DNA from: Liriodendron chinense
Lineage: Eukaryota; Streptophyta; Magnoliopsida; Magnoliales; Magnoliaceae
Assembly (NCBI GenBank): GCA_003013855.2
Contig: ML058459.1
Coordinates: forward strand, 999,050 to 1,063,049
Reading direction: 5' to 3'
Length of the DNA stretch: 64,000 nt
The notes beneath the pieces are model-generated. The model did no database searches. It was not told the origin of the DNA and saw only the letters and a list, made by a program, of their open reading frames with translations. Both the position numbers and the translations under genes were made by a program. Each line of letters begins with the position of its first letter. Position 1 is the first letter of the stretch. Below are positions 53,050-64,000 of the stretch, piece by piece.

Positions 53050-54950
53050 TGGCATCCAGTGATGAACGTGGCAACAACCCCACTGATAGTGATCAGGGGA
53101 TATTGTATCTTGTAAAGAAGATGGAGGTTTTTCGATGATCGTTTGAGATGTCTATGAACGGGGTGCAAGCATCTCTCGATCAGATCGCAACAGCCTTGGC
53201 GTTGTGCCTGGTTCAAGGTGGCACGCAACCACCTATGATTGTAGTCTAGAACAACCCAGCATTCTGTGATCTGGCACCTCCAACAGCAAATCGTCGGCCT
53301 ACCGCAGTGAATTCGGATGGCAGCAATGAAGATGTCAAGAATTTCTTCTCTCAGCAACAAGTACAAGGTGACAATTTCACAAATCGCGTTGAGCGAGACT
53401 ATAAAGATAGCTGAGCTTCCCTCTTTCAATGGCTTATTGCGCATTGAAGAATTCTTAGATTGGTTAACAAAAGTAGAGAATTTCTTCGATTATATGGACG
53501 TTCCGAAGGAGAAGAAGGTGAAACTCATTGCATATAAGTTAAAATTGAGTGCCTCTGCATGGTGGGGACAATTGCAATTTTTTTTAACCCGATAGAACAA
53601 GATGCCCATCTGATCTTGGCCAAGGATGAGACAACTTCTTCGGGCACGGTTTCTGCCACGCAATTACGAGTAAGTTTTTTTTCAATAATATCAGAATTGC
53701 TGCCAAGACAATAGAGTTTTCAAGGAATATGCGGTCGAGTTCAATAGGTTAGCCACTCGCAATGATATGTCGAAAACTGATGCTCAAAGGGTCGTGAGAT
53801 TCGTTGGCGGCCTAAGGATCAATATTTAGGATCGAGTACAAATGCAACCAGTCTGGACCGTTGAAGACGCTTTGTAGTATGTTACACGTGCAGAAACTCA
53901 ACTCGCTCGAGTTCTTGCATGCCCGTATCCTTTTCCTAGCATTCCTACTACCGTTGCGGTTCAAGAAATGTCCCAACCTAAGAGAAAGGAGCCTGTTGGT
54001 GGGCGAGCTCAACCCCCAACGACTGCAAACTGAGATTCAAAAAGCGGTCCTACTATGCCGCAACTGAGATTCAAGCGGTCCTACTAGGTCCTACTAGGAT
54101 CGAGTAGCAGGCCTGAGTTGAGCCCCCAATCCATATGCTCGACCTAGGCTTGAGTGCCTCCGCATGGTGGGGACAATTGTAAATTTTTCGTACCCAATAG
54201 AACAAGATGCCCATCCGATCTTGGCCAAGGATAAGACAACTTCTTCGGGCACGATTTCTGCTCGCAACTATGAGTAACTTTTATTCTAACAATACCAGAA
54301 TTGCCGCCAAGACAACTGAGTTGTCAAGTAATATGCAGCCGAGCTCAATAGGTTAGCCACTCGCAATGATTTGTCAAAAATTAATGCTCAGGAGGCCGTG
54401 AGATTTGTTAGCGGCATAAGGACCAATATTCAGGATCAAGTACAGATGCAACTGATCTGGATTGTTGAACACACTTTGTAGTATGCTACACGTGCAAAAA
54501 CTCAGCTCGCTCGAGTTCTTGCATGCCCGTATCCTTTGCCTAGCATTCCTACTACCATTGCGGTTCAAGAAACGTCCTAACCTAAGGGAAAGGAGCATGT
54601 TGGTGGGCGAGCTCAACCCCAATGACAGCAAGCGGTCCTACTAGGCCGTAGCGCACCACACTCGTCATTGTAAGCTCGAGTCGAGCCCCTAATCCATATG
54701 CTCTACCTAGGCTGAATCATTGTTAGCGATGTGGCCAACCGGGACAACTTGTTCAATGCTTGTCCCCAGCACCCCACAGCTAACTTAACCACAAACGAAG
54801 GAGTGCTTGAAGAAGAGTTCGATGAGGGCAAGCCCGAGAACGAAGATTATGAAGAGGTTAGTGAAGAAGGCGGTGATAGCTCCGATTGGATAAATCAAGA
54901 TCATGGGGAATCCTTAGTAGTGAGACATTTATGTTATGCCCTGAGGCTTG
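53050..54950 (+). pseudogene. CRM-like gag with a 605-bp tandem duplication
   Basis: The gag core LPSFNGLLRIEEFLDWL appears near 53413, followed by SASAWWGQLQFF. A segment beginning TTGAGTGCCTC is repeated in tandem (53545-54149 and 54150-54713), so the second half of the capsid region occurs twice. A zinc-knuckle remnant lies near 54735. Stops occur in both copies. The capsid protein could not be made. Confidence 0.82.
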
Positions 54951-57900
54951 AAGTTCACCACCAATGCCATAACATTTTTCCACCCATTGCACAGAGAACA
55001 AGAAGGTTTGCAATGCCATCATGACGGTGGGAGCAGTGAAAACAATGTGTCCAAGGTGATGGTGGACAAGCTCCAGTTGGCAACAATAAAGCATCCAGTC
55101 CCGCACTCCATCGGTTAGATCAAGAAGGTTAGCAACACCAAGGCAACTGAATAATTCTTGATTTCCTTTTCCATTGGTAGAAGTTACAAGGATGAGGCAT
55201 TATCCGATATGGTAGACATGGAGGCATGTCATATGCTCCTCGGTCGGTCGTGGCAATCAGACCGAGACGCAACTCACCGAGGGCGTGACAATACTTACAC
55301 TTTTGTTAAGGATGGGAGGAAAAGAATCCTTACTCCTATGGCACCGAAGAGCGACCCTGAGACTTCCATAGTGGAGGGGAACTCTCTCCTTGCTATCAGA
55401 GAGTTTGTCGAGGAATCGAAGGAGATAGGCGAGATATACGCCATGGTGGTTAAAGGGGGGGATTTTGGGAGCAACATTATTCCCTCGAACCGTCGCCCTT
55501 TACTGAGTGAATTTTAGGAGACTTAGCCTGATGACCTTCCCTAAGGATTACCCCCGATGAAGGACATCCAACACCACATCAATTTCATCCCTGAAGCAAG
55601 CTTACCTAACTGACCGCACTATCAGTTGAGCCCCAAGGAGAATGAAATCTTGCAAGGACAAGTTGAAGAACTATTGAAGAAAGATTTATTGAGAGAGAGC
55701 ATGAGTCCATGCGTCGTTCCAGCTCTTTTAACACAAAGTTGGCGTGTGTATGTGAACAGTTGGGCGATTAATAAAATCACCATCAAGTACAAGTTTCCTA
55801 TACTCAGGCTGGATGATGTGTTAGATATGCTTGAGGGTTCGAAGGTATTTTCAAACTTGGATCTACGCAGTGGGTATCATCAGACTCGTATCCGTTCAGA
55901 GGATGAGTGGAAGGCAACTTTCAAGACCAAGGGTTATATGAGTGGCTGGTTATGCCATTAGATTGTTAAATACACTGAGTACCTTCATGTGGCTCATGAA
56001 TCAAGTGTTGAAGTCATTCATCGGCCAATTCGTAGTAGTGTACTTCGATGATATTTAGATATACAACCAGAGTGAGTCTAATCATATGGGGTATCTTAGA
56101 TAAGTTTTACAAGTGCTTCGCGATAACAAACTGTACTTGAATTTGAAGAAGTACAACTTTTTCACAAATCGTTTGTTGTTCTTGGGGTTTGTAGTGTCGT
56201 TCACAAGCATTCGGGTGGATGAAGATAAAGTGAAAGCTATATGTGAGTGGCCTACCCCAACCAACATCCATGAAGTACGCAACTTTCATGGGTTGGCTAC
56301 TTTTTATCGTTGATTTGTTTGAAATTTCAATACGATAGTAGCCCCTATCACGGACTGTATGAAGAATTGCTCATTTCAATGGACCGAGGAAGCCAACTGT
56401 AGTTTTGTTGAGATCAAGCATAAGTTGTCATCCACGCCACCGTATTATTTTCCAACTTTGATAAGGTCTTAAAGGTAGATTGTGATGCGTCATACGTGGG
56501 GATTGGCATTGTATTGTCTTAGGAAAGCAAACCCATTGCCTTCTACAGTAAGAATCTCAGTGATACTAAAAAGAAATGGTCCACTTATGAGATCAAGCTC
56601 TATGTAGTGGTACAAGCCTTACAACATTGGTGACGTTACCTCATTTAGAGGGAGTTCATTCTGTATGCGGACCATCAGGCCCTTAAATTTATCAACAGTC
56701 AGACTAACATTAGCCGTGTTTATACCAAGTGGATTTCATTTTTGCAGGAATTCACATTTGTTTTGAAGCACAAGTCGGGTCAACAAAACAAGGTTGCCGA
56801 TGCCTTAAGTCGCCGAGCGGCACTTCTTGTTACTCTAGCCAATGAAGTGGTTGGGTTTGAGTGTCTCAAAGACATTTACATTGATGACAAAGAATTCAAA
56901 GACATGTGGTTGCAATGCACGGAAGGACATTCGCGTGATTTCCACATTCAGGACAGTATTTATTCTATGAAAACCGCTTGTGTATTCCACAGAGCTCGTT
57001 GCATGACAAGATCATCTTAGAACTCCATGGTGGTACTCTTGGAGGCTATCTGGGTCATGACAATATGAAGGCCCTAGTAGAGGAGCAATATTTTTTGCCC
57101 CACTTGGACCTAGATGTTGGCAGAATGGTGGAGCAGTGTCACACAAGTCAAGCCTCCAAAGGGCATTCATAGAACACGAGACCTTACACCTCATTGTCGG
57201 CTCCTGAGGGTCCTTAGGAGGATAACTCTATGGACTTGATCTTGGATCTCCCACGAACTCAGCGCTGTGCGAATTCTGTGTTCGTAGTGGTAGATCGATT
57301 CTCAAAGATGGCATACTCCATACCTTGCAAGAAGACATATGATGCAATAAGTGTGGCCAATCTTTTTTTCAGAGAGGTGGTGAGATTGCATGACATTTCG
57401 AAGACCATCACATCCGACCATGATACAAAGTTCGTAAGTCATTTTTGGCGGACTATGTGGAGTCGATTTGATACTCAACTTCAATTCAGCAGCGCATATC
57501 ACTGGCAAATGGATGGCCAAACTGAAGTTGTAAGCAGAACATTGGGTAACCTCATTCAGTGCATCTCCAAAAATAAGCCAAAGCAGTAGGACTTAGCCCC
57601 GTCTCAAGCCGATTTCACCTTCAATAATATGGTGAACCGATCAACAGGGAAGTCGCTATTTCAAATCATCTATGGACGAATTCCCCATCATACGCTCGAC
57701 TTGGTTCCCTTGCCAAAAGTTTCGGGAAAGAGCATGACCACTGAGAACATGGTGGAGAGAATCATTGAAATACATGTTGAAGTACTGAATAAGCTATTAG
57801 AATCAAACAAGAAGTATAAAGACGATGCAGATAAGCATCGTCAGGCGAAAGTGTTTGAGGTTGGGGATCAAGTGATGGTCCACTTGTGCAAGGAACGATT

Positions 57901-58103
57901 TTCTACCAGCACATACAACAAGCTCAAGCACTAGAAGATTGAACCCATGTTGATACTGTGAAAGATCAACGATAATGCTTATGTTGTCGATCTTCCTGAA
58001 GAACTCAAAATCTCTCGCACTTTCGACGTCGTTGATTTATTCGAGTATCATGAATCGGATGCGAACGAGAACTTAAGGTCCAGTTCTTTCGAAGGAGGAG
58101 GGA
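54951..58103 (+). pseudogene. CRM-like protease-RT-RNase H-integrase remnant
   Basis: In order: a degenerate protease; RT from 55626 (KENEILQGQVEELLKKDL, LDLRSGYHQTRI) with the catalytic YFDD retained at about 56040 but a stop two codons later; RNase H (KHKSGQQNKVADALSRR at 56755); and integrase from about 57015 with LPRTQRCANSVFVVVDRFSK, TSDHDTKFVSHFW and GQTEVVSRTLGN. The C-terminus approaches the purine tract and LTR as in CRM elements. At least ten stops or shifts are present. Confidence 0.88.
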
Positions 58104-58764
58104 CTGATGTAGAGGAGGTTGCTGACCTCTACATGGAGAAGATGGACCTAGGAAATGACCAAAGGAAGTACCAAAAGGAGCAGAGAATTCAAAAAAAAAT
58201 CTCAAGCCGATATCACCTAACGATCGGTCGTACACTCCGACGACCGGTCCTCCTGACCGATCAAATTTACGAAGGAATACAATCCAACTTACTGGACCAT
58301 TTCATGACCAATTGTCTGACTGGTTGGGTAATCTAACGACCGGTCGTCCAACCAGTCAAATTTCAAGCAAAGAGAGGTCGAACTCTCTGGACAGTTGGGG
58401 ATCACCAACGACCGGTCGTGGCCCCCTGTCGACCCGTCGCCCGACATGCAGAGATACACACGTACTTTCCATTTTGAAATGTTTCTTTCCGTTTTCAATT
58501 AGGATTCTTTCTAATCTCGTTTTAAAGCTTTTAGTTGATTGTTAGGCTATTTAATCACTTCTATTTTCGTTGTAGAGGATTCATTATTCAATTTTAAGCA
58601 ATTTTCTTTGAGATTTATCTCTATATTACTCGTGTTCTTCGAGTGCCCCTTGAGAAATCAAGGAAGTCCTGGTTGAGGATTCCCAAGAGATCCTTCGATT
58701 TTGATCAATTATCCACGAAAGAAATGATGATCGGTTTCGCTTCGCATACGTCTGCCCCAATCTT

Positions 58765-59790
58765 AGGCAAAACTATTTGAATCCCATTATAGATAAATCC
58801 TATAGGATTTGTAATTTAAATTATATGGGTTCTCTTCTTTTTAAATATTATTTGGCTTTGACTTTATTTCTCTATGGGTGGGGACAATAAAAATAATCTT
58901 ATGAAAAACATCAATTGTTTTATTTTATTTTTTATAGGAGGCTAGCTAAATGATGGGCCTCCTCTTCAACCTTAAATTGTGGAACTTTTTCTTATTGTTT
59001 CTAATGTCTTAACTAGTCGAAGCACCATATAGATCTATCACTTAACTGAATTTTTTTCCTTAATGGTTGTGATCATGTTAATGCATGTTTATTATGGATA
59101 GTAGTTAGGATTTGACTTAACTTGCATACCTATATTTTTTGTGTCACTTATCTTGAATTCAAAGTTAATTTTAATGTCTTGCATGTTTTTCAAGGGTTTC
59201 GTAATGTGATTGTAAGTTTAAGATTTATCAAATTCTTCATATAATAGAGAAAAGCTTACTAACATATTTTTGAAGGCTCATTAAGAATTTGCATTCTACG
59301 ACTTTTAACTTGAAGGCATAAAGAGCTTTTTGCTGTGTGGGGAATGTTGTATAAAGTCATTGAGTTGGTGGCAATACTTTTTGGGTTTTAAGTTGATATC
59401 TTGAATATATCATATATCTATATAAACCTTTTTAAATTAATGATTTAGCACAATTTTGAAAAGATTTTTTTTTAGTCCTTAAAGTTTAGACTTTTTGAAT
59501 ATCTTTTAAACTATTTACTTTGCAATCAAATTTTTTTACTTAAAAGCTTTGGTAATGAAATTATCCAAACCTTTAAGCAATACAATGACCACATTTAGCT
59601 CAACTTTTGTTGAAATAAGATTAACAAAAAAAAAAAAATGTTCTGTAGGAATATATTCTAAGCGTTTTTACTACAAACTTCCTCGGAGTTTGAATCTTGC
59701 GAAATAATGCCTCTACCAATAAAAAATACGGTGGAGTGCCTTTTGAGGGTTGAAATGATAAAATTGCCCTCATTTCTCTCTTTTTGTCTA
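58765..59790. other. AT-rich intergenic sequence
   Basis: No gene or terminal repeat is recognised. An A run of 12 lies near 59627, and T-rich stretches are common. Confidence 0.5.
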
Positions 59791-59799
59791 ATTACTAGA

Positions 59800-60390
59800 A
59801 CTTTCATGAGTCATTCAGAACTGGGTCAGTCCACCGAGTTCACCCAGAGCTCGGCTAGTTTGCCCAAAATAGACCCATTAATGTCATAAGCCTGTTTGCG
59901 TGTGGGATGGGCTTCTTTTTTTTTTTCGGCCAATGCGAGTTGACTCAGGTGAGTGCGAAGTTGACTCTCCAAGTTTTAAAACTGTGCTTCCACTGGCGCA
60001 TTTAGTGATCTAAAGTGTTTATATAGTGTGCATCACCACGGATGTAACACATCAACATTGATCCAAAGGTCAGGATCTTCCAATCTTGAAGATTACCTAG
60101 TTAGATGAACGATTTGGAGCAATGACCCATGGTCCCATTTCTACAGAATCATGAGTTATCAGCAAACTGTGCTTTCGCTGATGAGTAGGATTGCTAGACC
60201 TGTTATTCCCACGAGTCGAATGCAACTCATCCGTGTCGACTCAGACATCGGTCAAATCCAATCAAGTTCAGCACCACCGGTCAGCGTTGAAAATATAGGT
60301 GACAGAGGCCAATTCGGCCGAGTCGCCCCAAACTCAGCCAAGTCATGACTGGGCTCAGCACAGAGCGAGTTGGTCCGAGTCGCCTGAGCC
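59800..60390. repeat. ACTCG/GAGTCG word-rich repeat
   Basis: GAGTTGACTCAGGTGAGT, CACGAGTCGAATGCAACTC, GTGTCGACTCAG and GAGTCGCCTGAG belong to the same word set as at 456-1160 and in LQY1 intron 4. Ends are not defined. Confidence 0.45.
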
Positions 60391-60485
60391 CTAAAATGAT
60401 GGTAATTCCTCTGGAGCTTGACCTACTTACCACGGATTGTCAAAGTCAGCATTTAGAATATTGTTAGGAATGCCTGATTCCACCC

Positions 60486-61039
60486 GACGCGGATGAGCTA
60501 CTGACAGGTTGAGAAGCGAATAACGCTACTGAAGTGACGTCACCATGTTATGTGGACCCCAACATGATGTATGTGTTGTATCCACACCGTCCATCCATTT
60601 AGAGAGACTATTTTAGGGCATGACTCAAAGAATGAGTAAGATCCAAAGCTCAAGTGGACCCACCACAGAAAACAGTGGGAACAATGACATCCACCGTTGA
60701 AAACTTCTTAGGGGCTACAGAAGTTTTCGATCAATCTGATATTTGTGTTTTCCCTTCCTCCATATCTTTGTGAACATATGAACAGGTTGGATCTCAAATC
60801 AATATTATGGTGGGCCTAGGAAGTTTTCAACGGTGGATGCCATTGTCCCCAATGTTTTCTGTGGTGGGGTCCACTTGAGCTTTGGATATACCTCATACTT
60901 TGATGCATGCCCTAAAATGGTCTCTCCAAATGGATGGACGGTGTGGATACAACTCATACATCATGTTGGGGTCCACAGAATATGGTGACGTCACTTCAGT
61001 AGCGTTATTCGCTTCTCAACCAGTAGCTAATCCGCGTCC
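60486..61039. mobile_element. Mutator-like foldback MITE, 554 bp, perfect 9-bp target duplication
   Basis: GATTCCACC flanks both sides (60477-60485 and 61040-61048). The arms of over 200 bases are inverted copies, from GACGCGGATGAGCTACTG at the left to CAGTAGCTAATCCGCGTCC at the right, and include TGAAGTGACGTCACC and CCACACCGTCCATCCATTT. The left arm has CACAG just after its ACTG. There is no coding capacity. The 9-bp duplication and long inverted arms fit non-autonomous Mutator-like elements. Confidence 0.88.
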
Positions 61040-61048
61040 GATTCCACC

Positions 61049-61650
61049 AACTCCTATCTTCAAGAGTCAGAGACAAATTCGCCACACATGCCAAGTGACA
61101 TGCATGTGTAGGATCCCATACATTTATAGGGTGGTCCCCACAAGGAACGTCCTTTCAGTTTGCCACTTCAATTGTCAGGTGGATGACTGACAAGTACCAA
61201 AGGGTCTCCAATCAATGTGCATGTGATGCCAGTTGATGAGTAGGCCAATCTGATCTTTTGTGACAGGACATATGCACTATGGGGAGTTGGGACCATCTAC
61301 TGAACATCCTGGATCCCTCACACAAGGGCCATGTTGGCACATGCAGTTGTCATGCTTTTGTTTGATGGTTGAAATCGAGCATCTAGCTAGCTCCTAGAAA
61401 TTTCATACCAATCTGGCCCAGGGCGAGATGAATGGTCATATTACAGGCCCATTTCATAATCAATAGGATGAACGGTCTGGATCTCCCCCCACTTTCTGAA
61501 TGTCTAGTGTTGGGTGATGAAGGGGCCCACTTCCTGACACAGTGATCTACATTTCAGTGAGCAAATTGGATGACTTTGCAAGGACCAGTTCTCTCTTTAT
61601 TACTGATCCTTTTAACGAAATGATGATAACACAACCAAGCTTTTGATGCT
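61049..61650. other. Intergenic sequence
   Basis: No gene or clear terminal repeat. It contains scattered TGGGCC and GGTCCCCAC words. Confidence 0.45.

Positions 61651-61713
<63 letters not shown>
61651..61713. repeat. Compound (TA)n(GA)n microsatellite, about 63 bp
   Basis: A TA run (61651-61678) changes directly into a GA run (to 61713). It lies about 270 bases beyond the stop codon of the minus-strand gene at 61984-62568. Confidence 0.95.
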
Positions 61714-61715
<2 letters not shown>

Positions 61716-61983
61716 TCTTTTTCTTAAACTCATAAATATATGTAAGAGGGTATGTTTGGCAGTAATCATAAATAAAGATGATGGAATGGAGAATCCTATC
61801 TTTCCTGCTGACTTGTCACTTGGGTAAGACATCAGATCCGTCCAAAAGGTGGGACCCACCGTGAAGACTACCTGGGGCGAAAGCTAGGCGAGTCCACGCC
61901 ATCGAAATCAATGGAACCAATCGATCTAAGTACATGTACAGGTGTGGCCCATCTAATGAGTGGATCAACACGATGGGGCCAGA

Positions 61984-62568
61984 TCATCGTCCTGAATGGT
62001 GGTGTGATGTCCTTTTGGGACTGTGAGAGTTTTGAAGCAGGAAAAGCTTCTTCAAGACCTTCAGAATCACTAACAAGCCTGGTCTGCTGCTTTTCGACCT
62101 CTTCAATGCCTGCACGCAGCAAAATTCCGCCATCTCTTGTCTCTCCGCATCCGATTCTGGGCGGATCGACGGATCCAAGAGCACCCCTTTCGAACACTCG
62201 GCCTCTTTCCGATCCAAACAAGACAGACCAAACTCGTCGTGGATGTTGAAATCCTCCCACAGCATATCCATTTTCTCCTCTTCCACGTCGAACTCTAATT
62301 CCGAACGGCCGTCGCATGTGAATTCCAGCTCTCTCCGCAGAGCAATGCCCCTCGTCCCGCCTTCCACGAAAGAAAAGCTTCGTCTTTGATGGGTCTCTCG
62401 ATCTAAGCTGAAATCGCATTCATTGGACGGCTTCGATTGATCCGAAAGCGTGGAAGAAACGTACCACAAGGAAGAGACAGGGCCCGAGAAGCGACGATGG
62501 TAGAGAGAATTGTGGTCTGTGATTTCAGGGAAGGTGAAATCCTCCGAGAGAGTGGTTTTGTCGATCAT
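61984..62568 (-). CDS. Plant protein of unknown function with MDMLWEDFN motif
   Basis: A single open frame of 194 codons. The N-terminus has SEDFTFPEI followed by SGPVSSLWYVSS. The middle carries a run of acidic residues leading into MDMLWEDFN, and the C-terminus is basic and hydrophobic (ILKVLKKLFLLQNSHSPKR). I recall this three-part layout from small uncharacterised plant proteins, but no function comes with it. No signal peptide; the Leu-rich stretch near the end is too short and too charged for a sure membrane span. The start is the first Met, with SEDFTFP close behind as in relatives. A CTT/GAA repeat lies in the presumed 5' UTR (62621-62640), and a 551-bp foldback MITE begins 272 bases upstream. 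Codon content and the lack of stops over 585 bases favour a real gene. Confidence 0.75.
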   Translation of the reverse strand: MIDKTTLSEDFTFPEITDHNSLYHRRFSGPVSSLWYVSSTLSDQSKPSNECDFSLDRETHQRRSFSFVEGGTRGIALRRELEFTCDGRSELEFDVEEEKMDMLWEDFNIHDEFGLSCLDRKEAECSKGVLLDPSIRPESDAERQEMAEFCCVQALKRSKSSRPGLLVILKVLKKLFLLQNSHSPKRTSHHHSGR

Positions 62569-62620
62569 CTCTGGTGGAATTTTCGCTCAGATGAGGTGTT
62601 TTGGAAGGAGTTTTTCTTTT

Positions 62621-62640
62621 TCTTCTTCTTCTTCTTCTTC
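62621..62640. repeat. (CTT)n microsatellite, GAA on the coding strand
   Basis: About seven CTT units, embedded in a T/C-rich tract 62611-62655, lie 53 bases upstream of the minus-strand start codon. Confidence 0.85.
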
Positions 62641-62839
62641 TTTTGCCTCTTCTTGAAGTGAGGAAATTCAGTCCAACTGCTTGGATTTATCAATGTAGAT
62701 GGGGTGATGAGGTGGGCCCCACAGTTTTCAAATTTTCGTTTTCATGGCAGTTGGGCATCTTTATCTACCGCCGGATATGCCGGGAAATAGAGAGTTATTG
62801 GAGTCTCTTACACACTTGTTTTTCAAATGAACACAAACC

Positions 62840-63390
62840 GGACGCGGATTAGCTACTGACAGGTTGGGTAGTTATCTCGCTACTAAAGTGACGTTACCAA
62901 CTTCTGTGGGGCCCACCATGGTGTATGTGTTGTATCCACACCGTCCATTCATTTGGAGAGATCATTTTAGGGCATGAGCTAAAGAATGAGACAGATCCAA
63001 AGATCAAGTGGACCCCATCAAATAAACAGTGGGGATAGTGATGCAACCGTTGAAACCTTCCTAGGCCCACCATGATGTTTATCTGAGATCCAACCTGTTC
63101 ATAAGTTCAAACAAACATGGAAGAAGGGAAAACACAAATATCAGCTTGATCGAAAACTTCTGTGGCCCCAAGAATTTTTTAATGGTAGGAGATCTATCCC
63201 CACTGTTTTCTTTCGTAGGGTCCACTTAAGCTTTGGATCTGTCTTATTCTTTGGCTCATACCCTAAAATGATCTCTTCAAATAGATGGACTGTGAATACA
63301 ACACATACATCATGGTGGGCCCACATAAGTTGGTGACGTCACTTCAGCAGCTGGATAGCTACTCAGCCTGTCATTAGCTAATCCGCGTCC
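62840..63390. mobile_element. Mutator-like foldback MITE, 551 bp, perfect 9-bp target duplication
   Basis: ACACAAACC flanks both sides (62831-62839 and 63391-63399). The termini GGACGCGGATTAGCTA and its complement ending TAGCTAATCCGCGTCC are perfect for 16 bases, and the arms continue inverted for more than 200 bases. It is the same family as 60486-61039. It lies upstream of the gene at 61984-62568. Confidence 0.92.
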
Positions 63391-63405
63391 ACACAAACCC
63401 TAGAT

Positions 63406-63885
63406 GGGAGCGGATTAGGTGAGACCCTAGACTCATCAAAGACAGTGCGGCCCTTACCGTGGGGCCCACCTTGATGTATCCATGCCGTCCATCCGTCTTT
63501 CCAAATCATTTTAGGGCATTATCCAAAAAATGAAGAAGATCCAAATGTTAGGTGGACCATACTCTAGGAAACAGTGGTGATTGAATGGCCTACCATTAAA
63601 AACTTCTTATGGCCCACCTTAATGGGGTCACATAAGCGTGGATGAAGGGAAAAAACAAATATCAGCTTCATCAAAATCTTTGTGGCCTATTAATGGTCAA
63701 TCACCACTGTTTCCTAAAGTATGGTCCACCTGAGACTTAGATCTTCTTCATTTTTTTGGATCACGCCCTAAAATGATCCGGAAAAAAGGATGGACGGCAT
63801 GGATACAGAATGGGTAAATCAAGGTGGGCCCACGGTAAGGGCCGCACTGTCTTGGGTAAGGCCGGGGTCTCACCTAACCGTTCCC
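63406..63885. mobile_element. Related foldback element, about 480 bp
   Basis: The left end GGGAGCGGATTAGGTGAGAC and the right end ending GGTCTCACCTAACCGTTCCC are inverted with few mismatches, as are CAGTGCGGCCCTTACCGTGG and its partner near 63833-63855. The interior shares CCGTCCATCCG and TTTTAGGGC with the other family. The termini differ from the 9-bp group, and I found no clear target duplication. Confidence 0.78.
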
Positions 63886-63954
63886 ACCTTGGAGTGGAAG
63901 GTATGAAAACTAGCCGTTGGATTATGAAATCCTACCACCCAAAAGATCAAGGGC

Positions 63955-63960
63955 TATAAA
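63955..63960 (+). promoter_or_regulatory. TATAAA box, possible promoter of a gene beyond the window
   Basis: TATAAA lies in a unique, non-repeat stretch 40 bases from the window end, followed by AGGAGAGATCCAGGAGAGAT. It is consistent with a plus-strand core promoter, but no coding exon is inside the window. Confidence 0.25.
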
Positions 63961-64000
63961 TGAAGGAGAGATCCAGGAGAGATGGGGTTGGTGCATGCCC

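Larger units (their letters stand above)
52369..58759 (+). mobile_element. CRM-like Gypsy retrotransposon, complete outline, target duplication ATCTT
   Basis: LTRs at 52369-53014 and 58105-58759 both start TGATGTA and end in CCA, with ATCTT at 52364-52368 and 58760-58764. The primer site TGGTATCAGAGC lies at 53018-53029 and the purine tract GAAGGAGGAGGGAC at 58091-58104. Gag, protease, RT, RNase H and integrase follow in normal order and resemble the element at 24797-30945, but frames are broken many times. Both LTRs carry the ACCGGT palindrome motif. Confidence 0.93.

Noticed and set aside
61650..61859. Open frame rich in SLSLSL and YIYIYI
   Set aside because: It is a translation of the (TA)n(GA)n microsatellite.

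Overview
This is a nuclear window from a flowering plant. The evidence is spliced plant genes with GT-AG introns, plant-type Copia, Ty3/Gypsy and L1 retroelements with initiator-tRNA primer sites, tRNA-derived SINEs, Tourist-like MITEs and abundant foldback elements. The foldback family (arms carrying words like GTGGGGCCCACC and CCACACCGTCCATCCA) reminds me of magnoliid tree genomes such as Liriodendron, Magnolia or Cinnamomum. That is a memory-based guess and was not tested.

Four protein-coding genes are supported. (1) Bases 52-195 are the last coding exon of an ACOT13-type hotdog-fold acyl-CoA thioesterase. (2) A CMC4 gene (small mitochondrial twin-Cx9C protein) has exon 1 at 3613-3698 and exon 2 at 22999-23104, with a possible third exon at 23654-23741. 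Its first intron is about 19.3 kb and is almost entirely nested transposons. (3) LQY1, a thylakoid DnaJ-type zinc-finger protein of photosystem II maintenance, has five exons from 32460 to 40538. (4) A single-exon gene on the minus strand at 61984-62568 encodes a 194-residue plant protein of unknown function. A TATA-like box at the right edge may belong to a gene beyond the window.

Layout. 0.2-3.5 kb: foldback elements between the first two genes. 3.7-23 kb: CMC4 intron 1, holding a small Gypsy derivative with a hAT MITE inside one LTR, a solo LTR, a near full-length L1 inserted into an older L1 and itself split by an internally deleted Copia element, and a decayed Copia element. 24.8-30.9 kb: a rearranged CRM-like Gypsy element with three LTR segments and inverted halves. 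31-40.5 kb: a Tourist MITE and LQY1, whose introns hold a solo LTR and other repeats. 41-52 kb: decayed Gypsy and Copia elements, two SINEs, a second copy of the 0.87-kb solo LTR, and a truncated element with a 2.3-kb LTR. 52.4-58.8 kb: a second CRM-like element, complete in outline but full of stops. 60-64 kb: foldback elements with clear 9-bp target duplications flanking the minus-strand gene.

The genes are unrelated housekeeping genes and do not form a system. I found no novel defence, biosynthetic or mobile system. The most interesting observations are structural: the internally inverted CRM element integrated as one unit, the CMC4 intron and its ambiguous end, the clustered ACCGGT palindromes shared by LTRs of unrelated superfamilies, and the Mutator-like foldback families.
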